A stretch of 64,000 bases of DNA from Streptomyces sp. (GTDB taxonomy: Bacteria; Actinomycetota; Actinomycetes; Streptomycetales; Streptomycetaceae), in the NCBI GenBank assembly GCA_013362785.1, contig JABFVM010000294.1:1-64000 (forward strand), given 5' to 3'. The translations under genes and the position numbers were made by a program. Of the stretch, positions 25,565 through 33,173 are shown piece after piece. Numbering within the stretch: position 1 is the stretch's first letter; the number at the start of each line of letters is the position of its first letter. Under the pieces are notes generated by a model. It was not told the origin of the DNA and did no database searches. It saw only the letters and a list, made by a program, of their open reading frames with translations.

Positions 25565-26361
25565 TTGCCGCCAGTGCCTTTCGTGTCGTCGTGGCGCGTG
25601 CCGTCGTAACCCGTGCCGTCGTGGCCCGTGTCGTCGTGGTCCGTACCGGCGGGACGCTGGATCCGCTCCAGATCGCGCCCGGCCTGCACTAGCAGGGCGT
25701 GCATCGCGGCCTCCGCCGCCTTCGGGTCCTGATCGCGTACGGCGTCCAGGACGGCGCGGTGGGCCGGTACGGGGTCCTCGCTGTGCGGGTCGCTGTGCAC
25801 GATGCGGTCGCGGTGGGCGAGGCCCGGCTCGATGACCATCTCCATGCGTTCGAGCAGCTCGTTGTGGGTGGCGGCGAGCAGCGCACGGTGGAAGGCGAGG
25901 TCGGCCGCCACGGCCCGCCCGGGGTCGGATCCCTGCTCCCCCATCGCCTCCAGCGCCGCTTCCAGCGCCGCCAGGTCGGCGTCGGTTCGGCGCTCCGCGG
26001 CCAGGCGTACGGCGGCGGGTTCGACGATGGCGCGGACCTCGGAGAGGTTGCGCAGCAGCGTCCGGTCGGCGTCGGTGGCCCGGCCGCCGCCCTCGAACTG
26101 CCAGCGCAGCACGTCGGCGTCGAGCAGGTTCCAGTCGGCGCGGGCCCTGACGAACGTGCCGCGTTTCTGCCGGGCGTCGACCATCCCCTTGGCCGCGAGC
26201 ACCTTCAGTGACTCCCGCAATGCGGTGAGACTGACGTCCAACTCGCTCTGCAGCGCCACCAGGTCGAGCGTGGCGCCCTCGGGGATGCGCCCGCCCAGGA
26301 TGCGGCGGGCGAGCGCCTCCACGGTCTGGCCGTGCACACCGCGGCGGGCGTAGGGCGTCAT
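25561..26361 (-). CDS. FadR/GntR-family regulator (DgoR-like)
   Basis: A 266-residue regulator with an N-terminal GntR winged helix (VHGQTVEALARRILGG, TALRESLKVLAAKGMVDARQKRGTFV, about residues 9-62) and an FCD effector domain whose metal/ligand residues show in DLAFHRALLAATHNELL and PAHRAVLDAV. The tail (about the last 30 residues) is a run of five-residue repeats such as HDGTG and HDDT, outside the fold. It lies between the SDR and dgoD genes, and by analogy to DgoR it is expected to sense galactonate and repress this locus. The ATACA/TGTAT and GATGTAT palindromes near 21.8-21.9 kb are candidate sites. Confidence 0.88.
   Translation of the reverse strand: MTPYARRGVHGQTVEALARRILGGRIPEGATLDLVALQSELDVSLTALRESLKVLAAKGMVDARQKRGTFVRARADWNLLDADVLRWQFEGGGRATDADRTLLRNLSEVRAIVEPAAVRLAAERRTDADLAALEAALEAMGEQGSDPGRAVAADLAFHRALLAATHNELLERMEMVIEPGLAHRDRIVHSDPHSEDPVPAHRAVLDAVRDQDPKAAEAAMHALLVQAGRDLERIQRPAGTDHDDTGHDGTGYDGTRHDDTKGTGGK
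25583..25642. repeat. 15-bp tandem repeat in the 3' end of the GntR gene
   Basis: Four consecutive 15-base units (25583-25597, 25598-25612, 25613-25627, 25628-25642) with a weaker fifth beginning at 25643. They encode the (H/Y)D(D/G)T(G/R/D) pentapeptide tail. In-frame unit length means copy number can change without breaking the gene. Confidence 0.75.
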
Positions 26362-26404
26362 GTCGTACAGCCTTTCTGCTGAGGAGTGGGGACTGCGGTG
26401 CTGG

Positions 26405-27181
26405 TCACGCCGAGGCCTTCACGACGCTCCAGCCGCCGTCCACGGCGAGGCTCGTGCCGGTGATGAAGGAGGCTTCGTCCGAGCTCAGGAAGGCGATGGC
26501 CGCGGCCACCTCCTCGGGGGTGCCGAAGCGACGGGCGGCGGTCTCGGCGACGCTGCGCTCCCGTTCCCCGGGCGGCACCCCGTCCCAGGCGGCGGTCAGG
26601 ATCGGCCCGGGCAGGACGGCGTTGACGCGGACGTCGGGCCCGTACTCGACGGCGAGCTGTCCGCACAGCGACAGCAGGGCGCCCTTGGACGCGGCGTAGG
26701 CGGGGTGCCCGGGGATGCCCACGCGCGCGTGGACGGAGGAGGTCAGCACGGCGACTCCCCGCCGGGCCCGCAGATCGGGCAGGACCGCCCGGAAGCCGAG
26801 GAAGGCGGCGGTGACGTTGACGGACAGCTGGCGCTGCCACGACGCCAGGGTCAGCTCGTGCGCCGGGGCCACGTCGACCGTGTAGGCGTTGCTGACGAGG
26901 ACGTCCACGGGCCCGAGGTCATGGGCCGCGGCCACGATCCGCCGCCAGTCGTCCTCCACCGCCACATCGGCCCGCACGAACCGCGCCCGGCCGCCGCCCT
27001 TCGCGATCCCGTCGGTCACCGCCGCACCCCGTTCCTCCGCCACGTCGGCGAGCACGACGGCGGCGCCCTCCTCGGCCAGCCGTACGGCAGTGGCGGCGCC
27101 GATGCCGGAGGCGGCGCCGGTGACCACGGCGGTACGGCCGGTGAATCGCTCGCCGTGCCGGCGTGGGGAACGGTCCATCAC
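26405..27181 (-). CDS. Short-chain dehydrogenase/reductase (putative sugar 1-dehydrogenase)
   Basis: A 258-residue classical SDR with the nucleotide motif TGAASGIG, an NAG-like SNAYTVD, the catalytic Ser in VLTSSVHARVG, the YAASK motif and the FITGTSLAVDGGW end. An AAGGAG lies upstream of the GTG/ATG start pair (27181/27178). It is the promoter-proximal gene of the SDR-gntR-dgoD unit. In De Ley-Doudoroff pathways this position is filled by an aldose 1-dehydrogenase that makes the aldonolactone. That role is inferred from context; the family alone does not give the substrate. Confidence 0.8.
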   Translation of the reverse strand: MMDRSPRRHGERFTGRTAVVTGAASGIGAATAVRLAEEGAAVVLADVAEERGAAVTDGIAKGGGRARFVRADVAVEDDWRRIVAAAHDLGPVDVLVSNAYTVDVAPAHELTLASWQRQLSVNVTAAFLGFRAVLPDLRARRGVAVLTSSVHARVGIPGHPAYAASKGALLSLCGQLAVEYGPDVRVNAVLPGPILTAAWDGVPPGERERSVAETAARRFGTPEEVAAAIAFLSSDEASFITGTSLAVDGGWSVVKASA

Positions 27182-27214
27182 GAGGTCGACTCCTTCGTGG
27201 GCGTCACGGCGATG

Positions 27215-27262
27215 ACTGTGGCGCGCGGCCGGAGCTCCGTCAATATTAATTCCTAATTTACA
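27215..27262. promoter_or_regulatory. AT-rich divergent control region between SDR and AKR genes
   Basis: The stretch AATATTAATTCCTAATTTAC (27242-27261) is a sharp AT island in very GC-rich DNA, with ATTA/TAAT arms around a 5-base centre. On the minus strand it abuts TTGACG (27238-27243), with a weak CACAGT -10 (27215-27220) 17 bases on, feeding the SDR operon. Candidate operator shared by the two divergent units. Confidence 0.45.
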
Positions 27263-27368
27263 GAAACATGGGCTCGTCGTCGGTGACTCCCCGCCCCCGC
27301 GACCGCAGGCAATGCAACGATGCGCTGGACACCGGAATCGGACAGACCCCAGACAGGAGCACCACTCG

Positions 27369-28412
27369 ATGAGCCACCTCGCGGACCCCGAGCGCTACAA
27401 CGGCACGATGCGCTACCGGCGCACCGGACGCTCAGGACTCGACCTCCCCCTTCTGTCCCTGGGCTACTGGCACAACTTCGGTGACGACCGCCCCTTCGAG
27501 AGCCAGCGCGAGATCGCCCTGCGCGCCTTCGACCTGGGCATCACCCACCACGACCTCGCCAACAACTACGGCCCGCCGTACGGCTCCGCGGAGATCAACT
27601 TCGGCCGTCTGATGAAGCAGGACCTCGCGCCGTACCGGGACGAGCTGGTGGTCTCCACCAAGGCCGGCTGGGACATGTGGCCCGGCCCGTACGGCCAGGG
27701 CGGGGGCTCGCGCAAGTACGTGCTGGCCTCGCTCGACCAGTCGTTGCGGCGGACGGGGCTGGAGTACGTGGACATCTTCTACTCCCATCGGCTCGACACC
27801 AGCACCCCGCTGGAGGAGACGATGGGCGCGCTCGACACCGCGGTGCGCCAGGGCAAGGCGCTGTACGTCGGTATCTCGTCGTACGACGCGGCGCGCTCCC
27901 GGGAGGCGGCCGCCATCCTCCGGGAGCTGGGCACGCCGCTGCTGATCCACCAGCCGTCGTACAGCATGCTCAACCGCTGGATCGAGAGCGACGGCCTGCT
28001 GGACGCCGCCGAGCAGGAGGGCTTCGGGGTCATCGGGTTCACCGCGCTCGCCCAGGGGCTGCTGACCGGGCGTTATCTGGACGGCATCCCCGCGGACTCG
28101 CGGGCCACGCAGGGCAAGTCGTTCGACGAGGGCTGGCTGTCGGACGACATGCTGCGCCGGCTGCGCGCACTCAACGACATCGCGGCCGGGCGTGGGCAGA
28201 GCCTCGCCCAGATGGCGCTCGCCTGGGCCCTGCGCGATCCGCGGGTGACCTCGCTGGTCATCGGCGCCTCGCGTACCGAGCAACTGGAGCAGAACGTGGC
28301 CGCGTTGGAGAACCTCGACTTCAGTGACGAGGAGCTCGCCGAGATCGACAAGTACGCCACCGAGGGCGGCGTCGACCTGTGGCGGGACGCCCGGACCGGC
28401 AACCTCGACTGA
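27369..28412 (+). CDS. Aldo/keto reductase, YghZ/Gpr-like
   Basis: A 347-residue AKR similar in length and motifs to E. coli YghZ (L-glyceraldehyde-3-phosphate reductase). It has HDLANNYGPPYGSAE with the catalytic Asp/Tyr, STKAGWDMWPGPYG with the Lys, VDIFYSHRLD with the His, and IVIGAS-like SLVIGASRTEQL for NADPH. ATG 27369 follows AGGAG at 9 bases. It is divergent from the SDR-gntR-dgoD operon across the AT-rich control region and so is probably co-regulated. It may reduce an aldehyde or aldose in the pathway; a detoxifying role is equally possible. Confidence 0.85.
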   Translation: MSHLADPERYNGTMRYRRTGRSGLDLPLLSLGYWHNFGDDRPFESQREIALRAFDLGITHHDLANNYGPPYGSAEINFGRLMKQDLAPYRDELVVSTKAGWDMWPGPYGQGGGSRKYVLASLDQSLRRTGLEYVDIFYSHRLDTSTPLEETMGALDTAVRQGKALYVGISSYDAARSREAAAILRELGTPLLIHQPSYSMLNRWIESDGLLDAAEQEGFGVIGFTALAQGLLTGRYLDGIPADSRATQGKSFDEGWLSDDMLRRLRALNDIAAGRGQSLAQMALAWALRDPRVTSLVIGASRTEQLEQNVAALENLDFSDEELAEIDKYATEGGVDLWRDARTGNLD

Positions 28413-28450
28413 CGGCCGACTTTGGTATGGACCTGACACGGTGTCGTCGC

Positions 28451-28484
28451 TAAGCTCTGCCCGACCCGGATGAGAGCGCTCTCA
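28451..28484 (+). promoter_or_regulatory. Promoter with a perfect 14-bp CebR-like palindrome
   Basis: TGAGAGCGCTCTCA (28471-28484) is a perfect palindrome. It differs from the known CebR box TGGGAGCGCTCCCA of Streptomyces only at two symmetric positions. A TAAGCT (-10, 28451-28456) precedes it, so the palindrome would sit just after the start point, as a repressor site would. The protease gene starts 50 bases later. Confidence 0.6.
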
Positions 28485-28534
28485 GCTTGCGGTTGTTCCA
28501 CCCCACCTTGCTGGAACGACGAAGGGCAACTCCC

Positions 28535-29698
28535 GTGAGACGCACCAGACTCAAGTACGCAGGTCTCGCCGTACTCCTCGTGCTCGGCGGCTGGACCGCG
28601 GGCGGCACCGGGCCGGCCTCGGCGAACGACTCCGCCCCGGCCGCCGATGCCGCCGAACCCGCCTCCGCCGGACTGCTTCAGGCGATGCAGCGGGACCTCG
28701 GCCTGTCGAAGGAGCAGGCGAAGGCGCGGCTGGCCGCGGAACGCACCGCCATGGACCTCACCCCGAAGGCGCGCAAGGCAGCCGGGTCGGTCTTCGGTGG
28801 CTCGTGGTTCGACGCGAAGAGCGGGCGGCTGACCGTGGCCGTCACGCCGGACGCGCCGGAGGCGACCGTACGGAAGGTCCGGGCCACCGGAGCGGCGGTG
28901 CGCACCGTCGCGCACAGTGCGCGCGAACTGGACGCGGCGAAGGCCCGGATCGACCGGATGGCCGCGCCTTCGGGCGTGAGCAGCTGGCACGTCGACCCGG
29001 CGGGCAGCACGATCGTCGTCAACGTCATACGCGACAAGCGGGCTGACAACGATGTCCGGCGTTTCGTCTCCCGGGCCCGGGCGGCCGGGCCGGTCACCGT
29101 CGAGACGGTCGCCACGGCCCCGAGCACGTTCGCGGCGGGAACGGTCGGCGGCGACCCGTACTACACGGGCAACGTCCGCTGCTCCATAGGCTTCTCGGTG
29201 CACGGCGGCTTCGTCACCGCCGGGCACTGCGGACAGCCGGGGGCCGCTGTCAGGGGCTGGGACGGCAGCCACATCGGTACGTTCCAGGGGTCCTCGTTCC
29301 CGGACAACGACTACGCCTGGGTGAGTGTCGGCAGCGGCTGGTGGACGGTTCCCGTGGTCCTCGGCTGGGGCACGGTCCCGGACCGCCTCGTACGCGGCTC
29401 GGCCGAGGCACCCGTCGGCAGCTCCATATGCCGCTCCGGCTCCACGACGCACTGGCACTGCGGGAACGTGCTGGCCAAGAACGAGACGGTGAACTACAGC
29501 CAGGGCGCCGTGCACCAGATGACCAAGACCAGCGTCTGCGCCGAGCCCGGCGACTCCGGCGGCTCCTTCATCAGCGGTGAGCAGGCGCAGGGCGTCACCT
29601 CGGGCGGCTGGGGCAACTGCTCCGGCGGCGGGGAGACCTGGTTCCAGCCGATCAACGAGATACTCAACCGCTACGGGCTGACCCTGCACACGGCCTGA
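28535..29698 (+). CDS. Secreted streptogrisin-like serine protease (S1 family, with pro-domain)
   Basis: A 387-residue pre-pro-protease. The signal peptide is about residues 1-32, the alpha-lytic-type propeptide about 40-205 (LTPKARKAAGSVFGGSWFD, KVRATGAAVRTVAHS). The mature chymotrypsin-like domain begins near TVGGDPYYTGNVRCSIGF, with the triad His in TAGHCG, Asp in DNDYAWV and Ser in GDSGGS and paired Cys residues. The GTG start at 28535 has GAAGGG about 9 bases upstream. The pro-domain would act as folding chaperone and be cut off outside. Control by a LacI-type palindrome is unexpected for a protease. Confidence 0.9.
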   Translation: MRRTRLKYAGLAVLLVLGGWTAGGTGPASANDSAPAADAAEPASAGLLQAMQRDLGLSKEQAKARLAAERTAMDLTPKARKAAGSVFGGSWFDAKSGRLTVAVTPDAPEATVRKVRATGAAVRTVAHSARELDAAKARIDRMAAPSGVSSWHVDPAGSTIVVNVIRDKRADNDVRRFVSRARAAGPVTVETVATAPSTFAAGTVGGDPYYTGNVRCSIGFSVHGGFVTAGHCGQPGAAVRGWDGSHIGTFQGSSFPDNDYAWVSVGSGWWTVPVVLGWGTVPDRLVRGSAEAPVGSSICRSGSTTHWHCGNVLAKNETVNYSQGAVHQMTKTSVCAEPGDSGGSFISGEQAQGVTSGGWGNCSGGGETWFQPINEILNRYGLTLHTA

Positions 29699-29847
29699 CG
29701 CGGGCGGGAGGGGCGGTCCCGACAGTGGCCGACCGGATCGCCTCTCCCCCGGCCGGGTGTCCGTCGCCGACACCAACGCACCATTGAGGCGCCGGGACAC
29801 GGGACCTGAGGCGGGGCGGCCGGTGCGCGTGCGGCAGGATGAGGGCC

Positions 29848-30171
29848 ATGAGCGTAGTCAAGATCAACGTACTGACCGTCCCCGCCGAGCAGCGCGAGAC
29901 GCTGGAGAAGCGGTTCGCCTCGCGGGCGCACGCCGTGGAGAGCTCGGACGGGTTCGAGTGGTTCGAGCTCCTGCGTCCGGTGGAGGGCACCGACAGCTAC
30001 CTCGTCTACACGCGCTGGCGTGACGAGGAGTCCTTCCACGCCTGGATGGAGGGCCCGATGAAGGCGGCCCACCAGGGCGGCGGCGCGGAGGGCGGCGAGC
30101 GTCCGAAGCCGGCGGCCAGCGGGTCCACGCTGTGGTCCTTCGAGGTCGTGCAGCAGGCGGCGCCGAAGTAG
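29848..30171 (+). CDS. ABM-domain protein (antibiotic biosynthesis monooxygenase superfamily)
   Basis: A 107-residue small cytosolic protein with one ferredoxin-like ABM domain: VVKINVLTVP, LEKRFASRAHAVESSDGFEWFELLRP, YLVYTRWRDEESFHAWM. Such proteins include haem-degrading IsdG/HmoB types and small quinone monooxygenases. The sequence FEWFELL plus SFHAWM is typical of the haem-oxygenase-like subgroup, but I see no decisive residue. ATG 29848 lies behind AGGATGAGGG. It is a single gene followed by a strong terminator. Confidence 0.8.
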   Translation: MSVVKINVLTVPAEQRETLEKRFASRAHAVESSDGFEWFELLRPVEGTDSYLVYTRWRDEESFHAWMEGPMKAAHQGGGAEGGERPKPAASGSTLWSFEVVQQAAPK

Positions 30172-30182
30172 TAGTAGCCGGA

Positions 30183-30223
30183 GCCGGCCGGGGGTGCCTG
30201 CGGGTCGGGTGCCCCCGGCCGGC
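30183..30223. terminator. Terminator after the ABM gene
   Basis: GCCGGCCGGGGG (30183-30194) pairs perfectly with CCCCCGGCCGGC (30212-30223); the loop is 17 bases. It starts 12 bases after the stop codon. Confidence 0.8.
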
Positions 30224-30255
30224 CTGGATCCGACGGCGCTTCCGCGTGGCGTGTC

Positions 30256-30590
30256 TTGGACGTGGGTTGCTCGAACGACAGGCGCAATGAAGGGCCTTGG
30301 CGGTTCCGACTCGCGCTCGGCAGCGGGAGCTTCACCGCTTCCCTGTGGTTCCGCTATACCCGTGGGACGGGTGAGCAGCCCCTGCTGTGGGTGGGCGGCA
30401 TCGGCGGCAGCCAACCCCAGTTCTGGCTGCGTGGCGAACCGGTGAGCAACCGGGTGCGCGGTCTGATGACTACGACGGCCGCTGGCACCACCTCGCCCTG
30501 CGCCGCGGTGGCGGACGGCTCGCCCTGTTCATCGACCGTGACCGCGGGCGGCTGACGTCCACGCTCAGCTGTGGCGAGACCCGCGGGGCG
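30256..30590 (+). pseudogene. Relic of a LamG/concanavalin-like lectin domain
   Basis: One frame reads SFTASLWFRYTRGTGEQPLL and then WVGGIGGSQPQFWLRGEP; after a shift at about 30460 the next frame reads DDYDGRWHHLALRRGGG then RLALFIDRDRG. Together these are the typical order of a LamG-like jelly-roll domain (outer strand, then WHHLAL). No start, no signal peptide and no remaining partner domain are present, and the end runs into the tail of the convergent DUF817 gene. It is best read as a remnant of a larger secreted protein that was deleted. Confidence 0.6.
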
Positions 30591-31359
30591 AACGCATCAC
30601 GGCTACCAGGACGACGGTGACACTGATCAGCAGGGACCAGGCACCGAACTTCTCCACTCCCACGGGCTGCCAGCCGTGGAGCTGGTAGGGGTAGCGCCAG
30701 GCGCCCAGGTAGGTGGCGAGGTTCTCCGCGACCCAGAGGAAGAAGCCGATCAGGACGAACGACAGCGCCAGCGGCATCCGCCGGCGTACGCCACGGACGG
30801 TGAAGTGCGCGGAAGTGCCTGCGGTGACGGCCAGCAGGAGCCCCGCCAGGAGCCAGCGCGCGTCGGGCAGCCAGTGGTGGCTGAAGAAGTTGACGTAGAT
30901 GGCCGCGGCCACGAGCGCTGTTGCGCGGGGGCGGTAGCGGACCAGTTCCAGATCGAAGAGGTGCCAGGCGCGGCAGACGTAGCTGCCCACCGCCGCGTAG
31001 AGGAACCCTCCGTACAGCGGGACGCCCGCGAACTTCAGCACGGCCGGTTCCGGGTAGCTCCATGAGCCGAGGGACACCTTCACCAGCTCGAAGGCCAGGC
31101 CGATCACATGGCAGACGGCGATGACGGCGACGTCCCGGCCGTTCTCCCAGCCGCGCAGCCAGAACAGCAGGGTGAGCAGCACACCGTAGGCGACGAGCAG
31201 GTCGTAGCGGGCCACGGGGAGGCCGGGCAGCAGGGTGGACGCGGCCACGCCGGACATCAGCGCGATGGCGAAGGCGCAGGACCGGGTCTGCGTCCAGGCG
31301 AAGTCGAGCAGCTGGCGGACCGAGGAGGCCAGGGGGCCTGTGGTGATGGTGGTGAGCAT
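30565..31359 (-). CDS. DUF817 integral membrane protein
   Basis: A 264-residue protein with about seven membrane helices (ALMSGVAASTLLPGLP, DLLVAYGVLLTLLFWL, VAVIAVCHVIGLAFEL, YAAVGSYVCRAWHLF, ALVAAAIYVNFFSHHW, LALSFVLIGFFLWVAENLATYLG, AWSLLISVTVVLVAV). The FELVKVSLGSWSYPE and PLYGGFLYAAVGSY motifs are typical of DUF817. The start at ATG 31359 has AGGA four bases upstream. The biochemical role of the family is unknown. It follows the small secreted protein gene on the same strand by 53 bases. Confidence 0.8.
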   Translation of the reverse strand: MLTTITTGPLASSVRQLLDFAWTQTRSCAFAIALMSGVAASTLLPGLPVARYDLLVAYGVLLTLLFWLRGWENGRDVAVIAVCHVIGLAFELVKVSLGSWSYPEPAVLKFAGVPLYGGFLYAAVGSYVCRAWHLFDLELVRYRPRATALVAAAIYVNFFSHHWLPDARWLLAGLLLAVTAGTSAHFTVRGVRRRMPLALSFVLIGFFLWVAENLATYLGAWRYPYQLHGWQPVGVEKFGAWSLLISVTVVLVAVMRSPRGSRHS

Positions 31360-31412
31360 GATGTCCTGAAGGACGAGCTCCCGGCCTGCTCGGTTGCCGC
31401 CGGTGATGGGTG

Positions 31413-31862
31413 TCAGTACCAGTTCGTGTTCGTCAGGGCGTGCCCGTCGCACGCCAGCAGGGCCCGTGAGACACGGCCGCTGAGGTTGCTGCCGATCTTG
31501 GTGTAGGCGTAGTTGATGCCCGGGTCGACGGTCTCCGAGACCCAGCCGTCGGCGCGGCCCGCCCCGGAGTTCGAGCGTTCCAGCACCGCGGCGCAGTTGG
31601 CGCGGGAGTTCTCGATCCGGGCGAAGGAGCCGCACTTGTCGGAGTAGAAGTACTTCAGCGCCATGCCCTCGAAGGTCTTTGTCGGCCCGACCTGGCGGAA
31701 GGTCCCGGAGCAGCCGCCGACGGTGGGGTACTGGCCCTCGAAGCCGTAGGCGCCGTAGTTGCCGCCCGAGAACGACGCGGCGTGTGCGGTGAGCGGGGTG
31801 AGCGCCAGCATCGCGGCGGCGCCTCCCGTGGCCAGCAGGGTCTGGAGCGATCGGCGGCGCAT
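31413..31862 (-). CDS. Small secreted Cys-containing protein, unknown function
   Basis: A 149-residue exported protein. The signal peptide (LLATGGAAAMLALTPLTAHA) is cleaved near residue 28. The mature 120 residues are rich in Gly, Tyr and Asn, with four Cys (VGGCSGTF, SDKCGSFAR, SRANCAAVL, LLACDGH) that could form two disulfides. AGAGG stands 5 bases before ATG 31862. I do not recognise the family; similar small exported proteins are common in Streptomyces. A palindrome in the divergent gap may control it. Confidence 0.75.
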   Translation of the reverse strand: MRRRSLQTLLATGGAAAMLALTPLTAHAASFSGGNYGAYGFEGQYPTVGGCSGTFRQVGPTKTFEGMALKYFYSDKCGSFARIENSRANCAAVLERSNSGAGRADGWVSETVDPGINYAYTKIGSNLSGRVSRALLACDGHALTNTNWY

Positions 31863-31976
31863 GCGAGCCTCTTTCCGGGTCGGTGGTGGCACGGTCGTAC
31901 CGGCGGTGACTGCCGTCCTCGGGACTCGCACCGCTTCGTCGTCAGGACCGTAGGGCGCGGCACCCCGTGTGCGGTA

Positions 31977-31992
31977 CCTGAGAAGTCTCAGG
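31977..31992. promoter_or_regulatory. 7-bp-arm palindrome in the divergent gap before the GNAT gene
   Basis: CCTGAGA (31977-31983) and TCTCAGG (31986-31992) flank a 2-base AG centre. It stands about 115 bases before the small secreted protein's start on the minus strand. A regulator site is likely; no regulator gene lies adjacent. Confidence 0.35.
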
Positions 31993-32084
31993 GTGCCTGT
32001 GACCTCGGGTTTCCCTGGAGTTCCGGGCACTACGACAACGTGTGGGTCAACCTCGCCGAGGGATACGTGAGCGCCGTCTGCTGA
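31993..32084 (+). other. Possible 3' relic of a secreted-protein gene
   Basis: One plus-strand frame reads GHYDNVWVNLAEGYVSAVC and then stops. This looks like the C-terminus of a small SH3-like or Cys-ended secreted protein, but there is no upstream coding sequence to go with it. Low certainty. Confidence 0.3.
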
Positions 32085-32159
32085 CCGCGGGCTGAGGGAG
32101 GTCCGGCGCCGGGGAAATCCCGTTGCGGCCGTCCTCTCCTCCCCCGGACCCTGAGCCCC

Positions 32160-33086
32160 ATGGCCTACGCCCTGCGCCCCGCCGGCCGCACCGACGCGGC
32201 CGTCATCACCGCACTGCTCAACGCCGTCGACCGGATCGAGATCGGGCGGCCCGAGACCGACGTACAGACCGTCGAGGCCGATCTCAAGCACCCGGACATC
32301 GCTCTGGAGCACGACTCCTGGCTGGCCTACGACGGCGACCGGCTGGTGGCCTACGGACTGCTGTGGGACGAGTCGGGCGGTGAGCGCATCGACGTCGACC
32401 ACTATGTGCTGCCCGACCACCAGCGGGCCGGTGAGCTGGTCCTGGACGCGATGACGGCCCGGGCGGCGGCGAAGGCCCGGGAGAACGGTGCGGCGAGGGC
32501 GGTGGTGCATCTGCACCTCAACGCCCGGCCCACGCTCGACACCGGGCTGATCGAGCGGCGCGGCTGGTACGTCGTACGCCGCTATCACGTGCTGCAACGC
32601 CCGCTGGACGCGGCCGAGGCCCTGGTGCCGGAGGCTCCGTCCGGCGTAGGGCTGCGGTCGTGCGCCGACGAGACGGACCGTGCGCGGGTGCATGCGCTGT
32701 ATCAGGCGAGCTTCGCCGGGCACTTCGACTTCCAGCCACGTACGTACGAGCAGTGGCTGCGGGACATCGACGCCGACACGCTCGACTGGTCGCTGGTGTG
32801 GATCGTCGGCACCGAGGAGTCGGGGGACGTCGGCTTCCTCCTCGCCCGCGACGACCGTGAAGCCATGGGCTGGATCCGGAGCATCGGGGTGCTGCGGGAA
32901 GCCCGTGGCCGCGGTCTCGGAGGCCTGCTGCTGCGGCACGCCTTCGCCGCGTTCGCCGCGCGCGGACGGGACACGGTGGGGCTCGGCGTCGACACCGCCA
33001 ACACCACGGGCGCTCCCGCCCTGTACGCGCGGCACGGACTGACCGTCCACTACGCCGTCGACACCTGGGAGGCGGTGCTCACATGA
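32160..33086 (+). CDS. Tandem-domain GNAT acetyltransferase
   Basis: A 308-residue protein with two GNAT folds, residues 1-150 and about 160-308, like mycothiol synthase and its relatives. The acetyl-CoA loop is clear only in the second domain (VLREARGRGLGGLLL, R-x-x-G-x-G); the first domain keeps the fold (DHYVLPDHQRAGELVLDAM) but lacks a full loop. The last strand NTTGAPALYARHGLT is also typical. ATG 32160 follows a long unstructured leader with no strong ribosome site. The substrate is unknown. Confidence 0.85.
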   Translation: MAYALRPAGRTDAAVITALLNAVDRIEIGRPETDVQTVEADLKHPDIALEHDSWLAYDGDRLVAYGLLWDESGGERIDVDHYVLPDHQRAGELVLDAMTARAAAKARENGAARAVVHLHLNARPTLDTGLIERRGWYVVRRYHVLQRPLDAAEALVPEAPSGVGLRSCADETDRARVHALYQASFAGHFDFQPRTYEQWLRDIDADTLDWSLVWIVGTEESGDVGFLLARDDREAMGWIRSIGVLREARGRGLGGLLLRHAFAAFAARGRDTVGLGVDTANTTGAPALYARHGLTVHYAVDTWEAVLT

Positions 33087-33165
33087 CCGCCGGGGTCGAC
33101 GCCGATGAACGTGCGGTCGTTGCAGCCCGCCTTACGGACGAACCAGCCCGGCTTTCTGCCGCCAC
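33087..33165 (-). other. Possible coding relic between GNAT and membrane-protein genes
   Basis: The minus strand reads KPGWFVRKAGCNDRTF followed by IGVDPGG in one frame without a start or stop in register. It is protein-like in composition and unlike a random high-GC frame, so it may be the tail of a deleted gene. Low certainty. Confidence 0.25.
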
Positions 33166-33173
33166 CGTCGGCG

